DNA of 64,000 bases from Bradymonas sediminis. GTDB lineage: Bacteria > Myxococcota_A > Bradymonadia > Bradymonadales > Bradymonadaceae. Shown here piece by piece: positions 8,662-15,314 of the stretch. Both the position numbers and the translations under genes were made by a program. The notes under the pieces were generated by a model that had not been told where the DNA came from, did not search any database, and was given only the letters and a program-made list of their open reading frames with translations. The stretch is from positions 4,943,501 to 5,007,500 of the forward strand of contig NZ_CP030032.1 of assembly GCF_003258315.1 (NCBI RefSeq), in the 5' to 3' direction. Within the stretch, counting starts at the first letter, position 1; each line of letters starts with the position of its first letter.

Positions 8662-10317
8662 ATGTCTCACCCCTCTTTGTTTCGCTACAATAAAGATCGC
8701 GCCCATATCGTCTCCGAGGTCTGCCAGCGCAGCTATAGCGCGATCCTCGCCGAGACCCGCCGCAACGACGAAGAGGGGATCGAATATCTGCTCAACGAGG
8801 CGGCCTTCCAGGAGGTCGAGCGCCTGCAGAATGAGCAGGGGCCGGAGGACGAGATTCACTCGATCTCCTGGTGGCGCGATATTTCGCGGCGCCTGGGCGA
8901 GATGAGCGAATCCCAGAAGCGCACCATCCTGCGCGAGCTGGCCCAGAGCTATACCGAAGACATCACCGGCAGCTTCAACCCGCGGGTCTATAAGCTCGCC
9001 ACGGGGGCGCTGCCGCTGGGGCTGGGGATGCTGTTTAAGGCCCAGGACCTGCGCCAGATCCCGCTGAGCGCGCTCAACGTGCGCAAGGCCTATAAGCAGC
9101 TGCGCGACCTCAGCGAACGTATCGTCATCGAGGGGCACGTCGACACGCTGCGCCACCTGGCCGAGCGCGGCACCCTGGTCTTTTTGCCCACCCACAGCTC
9201 CAATATGGACTCGATCCTGATGGGCTGGTCGCTCTATCAGGCGGGGCTTCCGCCGGTGACCTACGGCGCGGGCAAGAACCTGTTCACCAACCCGATGACC
9301 AGCTTCTTTATGCAGAATCTGGGGGCCTATAAGGTCGACCGGCGCATCAAGCATAGCCTGTATAAAGAGCTGCTCAAGACCTATTCGCAGGTGCTGCTGG
9401 AGCGCGGCTATCACAGCCTCTTCTTCCCCGGCGGCACCCGCTCGCGCTCCAACGAGGTCGAAGACCATATCAAGCTGGGGCTGCTCGGCACCACGATCAC
9501 GGCGTATACCAACGGGCTGCTCAGCCATAAGAACGCCAAGCCCATCTATATCTGCCCGGTGACCATCAATTATAACCTGGTGCTCGAGGCCGAGAGCCTG
9601 ATCCGCGACCACCTGCGGCGCGAGGGCGGGCGGCGCTATTTCCTCGAAGACGACGAGTTCAACCAATTCAATAAAGTCCTTCGATTCGCGCTCAATACCA
9701 TGGAGATGTCCTCGACCACGGTGATGCGATTTGGCGAGCCGATGGACCCCTTTGGCAACCCCGTGGACCGAAACGGCACGAGCTTTGACCCGCGCGGTCG
9801 CCCGGTCGATCCGACCAGCTATGTGCGAAAGGCGCTCACCGGCGAGGTGTGCCACGATATCTCGCGCGACCAACAATATACGCGCCACACCGGCGAATGT
9901 GTGCGGCGCTCGTTCCTCAAGAATACCGTGCTGATGCCGGTGCACCTGGTGGCCTATGTGCTCTTCGAGTTGGTGCAGCAGAAATTCCCGCGCTGGGATG
10001 TCTATCGTCTGCTGCGCCTGGCCGGCGGTGAGGTCATCGCGTTGCGCCAGGCCAAGGCCATGCTTGAGGCGCTGATCGAGGACTTAAAGGCGCGCGAGAA
10101 TCGCGAGGAGCTTCGCCTCTCGGGCTTCGTGCGTGACCACACCTGCGACGAGATTTTTGACGAGGGCTGCACCTATTTGCGCACCTATCATAGCGTCCCG
10201 CTTATCGAGCCAATGATGACCGGTGTGATGCTCAATAAGCTCGACCTGCTCTATTATTACGGAAACCGCGTGCGCTCGTTTCCCGTTGATTCTGCGGCCC
10301 TTGCGCCCACGATTTAA
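8662..10317 (+). CDS. PlsB-like glycerol-3-phosphate/lysophosphatidate acyltransferase
   Basis: 551 aa from the ATG at 8662 (MSHPSLFRYN). An ATG 69 bp upstream overlaps the hairpins and is unlikely. The acyltransferase (PlsC/PlsB superfamily) core is clear: block I HSSNMD at about residues 178-183 (the H-x4-D catalytic motif), then the FFPGGTRSRS block, where Gly/Arg contact the glycerol phosphate, and a later ICPVTINYN block. The protein is larger than PlsC (about 240) and smaller than E. coli PlsB (about 800). The first step of phospholipid synthesis (acyl transfer to glycerol-3-phosphate) is the best guess. The next gene encodes a glycerol-3-phosphate dehydrogenase homologue, which supports this substrate. 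Confidence 0.8.
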   Translation: MSHPSLFRYNKDRAHIVSEVCQRSYSAILAETRRNDEEGIEYLLNEAAFQEVERLQNEQGPEDEIHSISWWRDISRRLGEMSESQKRTILRELAQSYTEDITGSFNPRVYKLATGALPLGLGMLFKAQDLRQIPLSALNVRKAYKQLRDLSERIVIEGHVDTLRHLAERGTLVFLPTHSSNMDSILMGWSLYQAGLPPVTYGAGKNLFTNPMTSFFMQNLGAYKVDRRIKHSLYKELLKTYSQVLLERGYHSLFFPGGTRSRSNEVEDHIKLGLLGTTITAYTNGLLSHKNAKPIYICPVTINYNLVLEAESLIRDHLRREGGRRYFLEDDEFNQFNKVLRFALNTMEMSSTTVMRFGEPMDPFGNPVDRNGTSFDPRGRPVDPTSYVRKALTGEVCHDISRDQQYTRHTGECVRRSFLKNTVLMPVHLVAYVLFELVQQKFPRWDVYRLLRLAGGEVIALRQAKAMLEALIEDLKARENREELRLSGFVRDHTCDEIFDEGCTYLRTYHSVPLIEPMMTGVMLNKLDLLYYYGNRVRSFPVDSAALAPTI

Positions 10318-10385
10318 CCGCCACGACGCCCTCGCCGCGACGCTCGTTTGGCGAGCCTCGGGCGATAAAAATACGGAGAGAAAAG

Positions 10386-11381
10386 ATGAAGATCGGATTG
10401 GTCGGAAATGGCGCTCGATTCGCCGCGCTCACGCATTTGTTGCGCAACCATGAGGTCTCGTATTGGCCCGGCGTCGACCCGCCGTCGACCAACGGGGATG
10501 ACTCCACCGAGCTGCCCGCGCATGTCGAGCGCGTCGAGCTGGAGGCGCTCAAGAAGACGCCGCTTATCTTCTTATGCCTGCCGATTCACCGCCTGCGCCC
10601 CACGGGCAACCAGCTCGGCAAGGTCCTGACGGGGCGCCATATTCTGGTGCACACCACCCGGAACTTGGAGCTGAGCACCCTCTATACGCCGTCGCGCATC
10701 CTCGGTGAGGAGACCCCCACGCTGCGCAGCGGCTTTTTGACCGGCCCGTTTAACGCCACCGATGCTCTGGCGGGGCGCCCGTCTTCGGGAGTCTGCGTGT
10801 CGGAATTCGACGAGGTCCATGAGCTCGTCCAGAGCGCGCTCGACGCCCCCGGCGTGCGGGTTTACCGGGCCAAAGACCTCAGCGGAGCAGAGGCCGCCGC
10901 GGCGTATTCTCGCGTCATCGCCATGCTCGTCGGCGTCGGTCGCCAGATGGAGCTCGGCGCCGGGCTTGAGGCGACGCTCCTGACCCGCGGGCTCGCCGAG
11001 ACCGCCAAGTTCGTGCTCTACCGCGGCGGCTATGAGTCCACCGCCTGGGGACTCGCCGGCTGCGGAAACCTCTTCCTCGACGCCTCCAGTCATAACCTCA
11101 ACGGCGACAGCTCCACCGATATCGCCTGCGACGCCAAGATTGGCGCCGAGTTTATTCGCCGCGAAGCCGCGAAGGTTTCGGATGTCCCGGGGTCGATTCG
11201 CCGGGACTTTGGCGCCGGCGCCGACAACCTCTTCAACCTCATCCAATCGCTGGCCCGGGTCCCCCAGGAGTCCGGCCTCTCCTTGCCGATCCTAAGCCAC
11301 GCGGTTGAGCTGGTTGCCGGCGAGCGAAGCGCCGCCGAGATCGTAAAATCACTGCTCGAGTTTCCGGTGTATTACGAATAA
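10386..11381 (+). CDS. GpsA-like glycerol-3-phosphate dehydrogenase homologue, catalytic residues altered
   Basis: 331 aa with a good Shine-Dalgarno (GGAGAG). The N-terminal Rossmann fold (MKIGLVGNGARFAAL, replacing the usual GxGxxG/A) and the all-helical C-terminal domain (AYSRVIAMLVGVGRQMELG ... TRGLAE ... GLAGCGNLFLD) follow the NAD(P)-dependent glycerol-3-phosphate dehydrogenase layout. Key positions differ. The catalytic Lys of the GALKN motif is Ser (Ser175 in AAYSRVIA), the Asp of GLGDL is Asn (Asn228), and the Arg of the R-N pair that holds the substrate phosphate is not seen. A normal GpsA reaction is therefore doubtful. It may bind glycerol-3-phosphate or NADH without catalysis. It follows the acyltransferase by 68 bp and is probably cotranscribed with it. 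Confidence 0.7.
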   Translation: MKIGLVGNGARFAALTHLLRNHEVSYWPGVDPPSTNGDDSTELPAHVERVELEALKKTPLIFLCLPIHRLRPTGNQLGKVLTGRHILVHTTRNLELSTLYTPSRILGEETPTLRSGFLTGPFNATDALAGRPSSGVCVSEFDEVHELVQSALDAPGVRVYRAKDLSGAEAAAAYSRVIAMLVGVGRQMELGAGLEATLLTRGLAETAKFVLYRGGYESTAWGLAGCGNLFLDASSHNLNGDSSTDIACDAKIGAEFIRREAAKVSDVPGSIRRDFGAGADNLFNLIQSLARVPQESGLSLPILSHAVELVAGERSAAEIVKSLLEFPVYYE

Positions 11382-11443
11382 GGGCGTCCGATTGATGGCC
11401 CAGTTATTAGATTATTTTGTCCGCGTGTTAAAAGGATTTAGTG

Positions 11444-12646
11444 ATGCGTTTTTCACCCAGATTGAGCCTGCTTGGGCTGCTACTTTTTATCGGCCTGGCG
11501 CTCGGGGCTTGTTCGGATGACGCGAGCAAATCGAAGTCGGGCGCGGGCGACGCCGGGGCAGATATTGAAGAGCGCGCCGACGGCGCCTCGGCGGACGCGC
11601 GCGCCGAGGATAGCGGGGGGCCCGACACCCGCGAAGATACGGGCGGTGACGTGGCGCAGGAATCCAGCGACGCCGCCGATGGCAGCGAGGTGGTCGAGCT
11701 GCCGCCGCAGACGGGTCATGAGGGCTGCGCTTATCCCGGCGACCCGGAAGCCGAATGCCCGCCCTGGGCGTACGGAGACTACGGCCCGGCGTCATTTGTG
11801 AACTATTTTTATATCGAGAAATCCGGGACCTGCTGCGCCGACTTCACGGGCAATGGCACCGATGATAGCGCGATGGGCAATCTCATCAGCACGCTCTCGG
11901 CGGTGATCGGCGTTCCTTTTAACGACGTGATCGCCGCCCAGATCGCCAACGGGAATCTGGTATTCCTCTTTGAATACGCGTATTTATCGGACGCCGTTAA
12001 CGACCCGGCGCTGCAGATAAACCTGATGCTGGGCGAGGACTCGGATAATTATTTCGGCCCCAATATGAACGGAGAGGGTTATTTCAATATCAAGCCGGAG
12101 AGCCTGGACGCCCAGGGCAATCCGAAGTCGGATTTCCCCACCGCCAAGGTCGAGAACGGTCGGCTGAGCGTCGAGGGGGGCAGCGCGGCGATTCTCATCC
12201 CGCTCAATATTGACGGAAGCCTGATGGACGAGGTCCAGGTGGAGCGGCTGAGCATCTCGGCCGACGTGGACCCGGCCTCCGAATTCTCCGGCGGTGAGCG
12301 CGTCGCGCTCAACGATGGTGAGTTGGCCGGAGCGGTGTCGCTGGAGGATTTTTTCGGCGCGATCAATAAGATGGCCGCGACCTGCGATTGCATCGCCAGT
12401 CAGCCGCTCTATGTCGAGGTGGGCCCGGGCGAATGGGGCTGCGTCGAGCCGCTGGAAAGCACCTGCGGCGAGGACAGCGATGCTCTTTGCAAAACGCTGG
12501 GCAATCGACAACAATGCGAGCTGGTCGCGACCGTGGTCAACCGGTCGGCCGATGTCGATCTCGACGCGGACGCAATCGAAGATGCGTTGAGCCTCGGAGC
12601 CCGGTTCAGCGCGGTTGGCGCCTCGATCGTGGGCGTGGGGAATTGA
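11444..12646 (+). CDS. Lipoprotein of unknown function
   Basis: 400 aa from the ATG at 11444 (the GTG directly before it is an alternative), with AAAGGA upstream. The signal peptide ends in a lipobox (LALGAC, Cys about 23), followed by an Asp/Ala/Gly-rich tether to about residue 90. The mature domain has several Cys (for example EGCAYPGDPEAECPP, SGTCCADF, TCDCIA, GCVEPLESTCGEDSDALC), so it is probably disulfide-bonded in the periplasm or at the surface. A glycine-rich sequence with calcium-site-like Asp/Asn stretches lies in the middle. No family is recognised. A hairpin with a T-rich tail follows. Confidence 0.75.
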   Translation: MRFSPRLSLLGLLLFIGLALGACSDDASKSKSGAGDAGADIEERADGASADARAEDSGGPDTREDTGGDVAQESSDAADGSEVVELPPQTGHEGCAYPGDPEAECPPWAYGDYGPASFVNYFYIEKSGTCCADFTGNGTDDSAMGNLISTLSAVIGVPFNDVIAAQIANGNLVFLFEYAYLSDAVNDPALQINLMLGEDSDNYFGPNMNGEGYFNIKPESLDAQGNPKSDFPTAKVENGRLSVEGGSAAILIPLNIDGSLMDEVQVERLSISADVDPASEFSGGERVALNDGELAGAVSLEDFFGAINKMAATCDCIASQPLYVEVGPGEWGCVEPLESTCGEDSDALCKTLGNRQQCELVATVVNRSADVDLDADAIEDALSLGARFSAVGASIVGVGN

Positions 12647-12669
12647 GCTGAAGCGGTGAGTCGTTTAGA

Positions 12670-12711
12670 GCAGCCAGCGCGCCTTCTCGGTGCACTGGCT
12701 GCGTTTATTTT
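12670..12711 (+). terminator. Terminator after the lipoprotein gene
   Basis: The stem GCAGCCAG (12670-12677) pairs with CTGGCTGC (12695-12702), and the loop can pair further. GTTTATTTT follows. It lies 24 bp after the lipoprotein stop and before glmS. Confidence 0.6.
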
Positions 12712-12822
12712 GTGTTTAGATTCGACTTAGCGTTTGAATCAATTTATCAAGGGTTATCCATGGCCATGCGCGTTCGCTGGTGTCGCACGGCAAGCCATTT
12801 TCATTAGATTGTAAGGAGTTCT

Positions 12823-14661
12823 ATGTGCGGAATCGTTGGGTATGTTGGCAATCGCGCGTGCAGCGAAGTGTTGCTCTCGGGGCTAAGCCGGCTTGAATAC
12901 CGAGGCTATGACTCGGCCGGTATTGCGATTGGGACATCCTCCGGTGACGTCGTGATTCGACGCACCGAGGGGAAGTTGGCGTCGCTGTTTACGGCGTTTC
13001 GCGAGGAACCCTTTGACGGCACGATCGGGTTGGGACACACGCGCTGGGCGACCCACGGGCGCCCGGTGGAGCGAAACGCGCATCCGCACCGCGCCGGTCG
13101 GGTCGTGGTCGCGCATAACGGGATTATCGAGAACTATGCGGTCCTCAAGCGCGAGCTGATTAAAGAGGGGCGCACATTCGAGAGTGAGACCGACACCGAG
13201 GTGGTCGCGCATCTGATCGACCACGCCCTGGAGTCCGGGTCGACGACCCTGCACGACGCGGTGCGCCGCGCGATGAAGCTAGTCGAGGGCTCCTACGCCA
13301 TTGTCGTCATGCTCGGCGACAAGCCCGAAGAGCTCGTGGTCGCCCGCAACGCCTCGCCGATGGTGCTTGGTCAAGAAGGCGACGAGATCTTCATCGCCAG
13401 CGATGTGCCCGCGGTGCTCCCCTATACCCGCGACTTTATCTACCTGGAGGACGGCGACACCGCGGTTCTTAAAGTGGGCGATATCGCGATCTTCGACGCC
13501 GCCGGCGAGCCGGTGACCCGTCAGGTTAAGCGGATCAATTGGGACCCGATCTCGGCCGAGAAGCAGGGCTATAAGCACTTTATGCTCAAGGAGATCCACG
13601 AGCAGCCCGAGCGTATCACCGACACGCTGCGCGGCCGCGTCAGCGTGGACCGCGGCGACGTCGACTTCGGCCCGATGGAGGGCATCGAAGACGGGTGGCT
13701 CGACACGCTGGAGCGCATCGTCTTTGTGGCCTGCGGCACCAGCTATTATGCCGCCCAGATCGCCAAATATATCATCGAGGACTTCTCGCGCGTGCCGGTC
13801 GACGTCGAGCTGGCCAGTGAGTTCCGCTACCGCAACCCGATCATCAACGAGCGCACGCTCTGCGTCCCCATGAGCCAGTCCGGCGAGACCGCCGACACCC
13901 TGGCCGCCATGCGCCTGGCGATGGAGCTTGGGGCCAAGACCATCGCGGTGTGCAACGTCGTCGAGTCGACCATGACCCGCGAGGCCGACGGCGTCATCTA
14001 TACCCACGCCGGCCCCGAGATTGGCGTCGCCAGCACCAAGGCGTTTAGCACCCAGCTTGTCGTGGGCCTGATGCTCGGTGTGTGGCTTGGCCGACGCCGC
14101 GGCGTGCTCGACGAAGAGGGCGGCCGCGAGATCCTGGAGGCGCTGCGCGATGTGCCCCAGACCATGTCGAAGATGCTGCACGAAAAGGCCATCTATAAGC
14201 ATATCGCCTATAACTTCTCGGACGTGAACTCTTTCCTCTATCTGGGGCGCGGCAACCTCTACCCCATCGCCGCCGAGGGGGCGCTGAAGCTCAAAGAGAT
14301 CAGCTATATTCACGCCGAGGGCTACGCCGCCGGTGAGATGAAGCACGGGCCCATCGCCCTGATCGACGAGAGCTTACCGGTGGTCGTTCTGATCCCGAAA
14401 AACCGCGTCTATGAGAAGGTCTTTAGCAACCTCGAAGAGGTCAAAGCGCGCCAGGGACGCCTCATCGTCGTGGCGACTGAGGGCGACGATGACGTGCGCG
14501 AGTTCGCCGACGTCGTCCTCGAGATCCCCGACGTCCCCGAGTATATCCAGCCCCTGCTCACGGTCGTGGTGATGCAATTGCTCGCCTACCATATCGCCGA
14601 CTTCAAGGGCACCGACGTCGACCAGCCGCGTAACCTCGCCAAGAGCGTGACGGTCGAATAA
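12823..14661 (+). CDS. glmS: Glutamine--fructose-6-phosphate aminotransferase (isomerizing)
   Basis: 612 aa, the normal length. It makes glucosamine-6-phosphate from fructose-6-phosphate and glutamine for peptidoglycan and lipopolysaccharide. It starts with MCGIVGYVG, whose Cys2 becomes the N-terminal nucleophile of the class II glutaminase domain (residues 1 to about 235, with RLEYRGYDSAG and GHTRWATHG). Two SIS sugar-isomerase domains follow (about 290-430 with ACGTSYYAA and MSQSGETADT, and about 460-605). It ends in the conserved PRNLAKSVTVE. A strong AAGGAG lies 7 nt before the ATG. No glmS ribozyme-like structure is apparent in the 110-bp leader. It is convergent with the HU gene across a shared terminator. 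Confidence 0.97.
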   Translation: MCGIVGYVGNRACSEVLLSGLSRLEYRGYDSAGIAIGTSSGDVVIRRTEGKLASLFTAFREEPFDGTIGLGHTRWATHGRPVERNAHPHRAGRVVVAHNGIIENYAVLKRELIKEGRTFESETDTEVVAHLIDHALESGSTTLHDAVRRAMKLVEGSYAIVVMLGDKPEELVVARNASPMVLGQEGDEIFIASDVPAVLPYTRDFIYLEDGDTAVLKVGDIAIFDAAGEPVTRQVKRINWDPISAEKQGYKHFMLKEIHEQPERITDTLRGRVSVDRGDVDFGPMEGIEDGWLDTLERIVFVACGTSYYAAQIAKYIIEDFSRVPVDVELASEFRYRNPIINERTLCVPMSQSGETADTLAAMRLAMELGAKTIAVCNVVESTMTREADGVIYTHAGPEIGVASTKAFSTQLVVGLMLGVWLGRRRGVLDEEGGREILEALRDVPQTMSKMLHEKAIYKHIAYNFSDVNSFLYLGRGNLYPIAAEGALKLKEISYIHAEGYAAGEMKHGPIALIDESLPVVVLIPKNRVYEKVFSNLEEVKARQGRLIVVATEGDDDVREFADVVLEIPDVPEYIQPLLTVVVMQLLAYHIADFKGTDVDQPRNLAKSVTVE

Positions 14662-14677
14662 GTCGTCGCCTTGAGCC

Positions 14678-14729
14678 GGCACACCCAAAAAGCCCGCCTG
14701 AGGATCTCAGGCGGGCTTTTTGGTGTGCC
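14678..14729 (+). terminator. Bidirectional terminator between glmS and the HU gene
   Basis: A near-perfect 24-bp inverted repeat (one extra C in the left arm) has a GCCCGCCTGAG/CTCAGGCGGGC core, with A5 on the left and T5 on the right. It can terminate transcription in both directions and lies between convergent genes. Confidence 0.9.
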
Positions 14730-14750
14730 GTCAGGCGCCGGAGCTGCGAT

Positions 14751-15038
14751 TTAGTTGATGAGATCGTAGAGCGTCGGCGACGGCTTGAATCCAACCGAGT
14801 TGGATGCCTCGATTTTGATCTTCTCGCGCGATTTGGGGTTGCGGCCCATGCGCGCCTTGCGGTGCTTGATCTTAAAGGTGCCGAACTTCGGGTAGGAGAA
14901 GCGCTCCTCTTCTTTGATGGCCTGGGAGACCGTGTCAAAGACGACGTCGAGCAGCGCGCGCACGTCCTTTTTGGTCAGCTTAATATCGACTTCGGCGGCG
15001 CCCTTGGTGACAGCGTCAATCAACTCTGATTTCGTCAT
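14751..15038 (-). CDS. HU/IHF-family DNA-binding protein
   Basis: 95 aa, the usual size. The dimerisation helices (MTKSELIDAVTKGAAEVD...) precede the beta-arm segment FSYPKFGTFKIKHRKARMGRNP. The GRNP tip carries the Pro that intercalates and kinks DNA in HU/IHF. The protein is a nucleoid-associated DNA bender. HU and IHF subunits cannot be told apart with confidence, so no symbol is given. It has its own well-formed promoter (see 15068-15114) and shares a terminator with glmS. Confidence 0.9.
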   Translation of the reverse strand: MTKSELIDAVTKGAAEVDIKLTKKDVRALLDVVFDTVSQAIKEEERFSYPKFGTFKIKHRKARMGRNPKSREKIKIEASNSVGFKPSPTLYDLIN

Positions 15039-15067
15039 ACTCGTTCCCTATGAAACACTGGTTTGGG

Positions 15068-15114
15068 TTTATAACGCTCCGCCCAAACGTGTCGATTTTT
15101 GTCCATTTCGGACA
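15068..15114 (-). promoter_or_regulatory. Promoter of the HU gene with a 15-bp palindrome at its upstream edge
   Basis: Reading the minus strand, TCGACA (15090-15095) and TATAAA (15068-15073) are separated by 16 bp, a good sigma70-type pair. The -10 is about 30 bp before the ATG at 15038. Just upstream of the -35 lies the palindrome TGTCC-N5-GGACA (15100-15114), which looks like an operator or activator site. Function is inferred. Confidence 0.55.
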
Positions 15115-15266
15115 GCCTTCCACACAGGGCCGAGGGTCAGTGCACGGCCCCCAGCACCAGCTGCGAGACCGCGTTGCTTCTTTATTTTTTGAACTAAAGG
15201 AAGCTTAAGAATGCGGGGTACCAGTGTCAAGGCGCCAAACCCCTCCAATCGCCCTATATACAAGGG

Positions 15267-15300
15267 TTGGGCGCACTTTTTGGCGAAAAAGTGCGCCCAA
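15267..15300 (-). terminator. Inverted repeat after the TonB receptor gene
   Basis: A perfect 15-bp inverted repeat (TTGGGCGCACTTTTT, a 4-nt loop, AAAAAGTGCGCCCAA) sits 15 bp after the receptor stop. The T5/A5 at the inner end of the stem is unusual, and there is no separate T run after the stem. A terminator is the likeliest role. Confidence 0.6.
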
Positions 15301-15314
15301 ATTCGCGGCGCGCC

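Noticed and set aside
12712-12822. glmS ribozyme in the glmS leader
   Set aside because: The leader is too short and lacks the conserved core. Such ribozymes are found mainly in Gram-positive bacteria.
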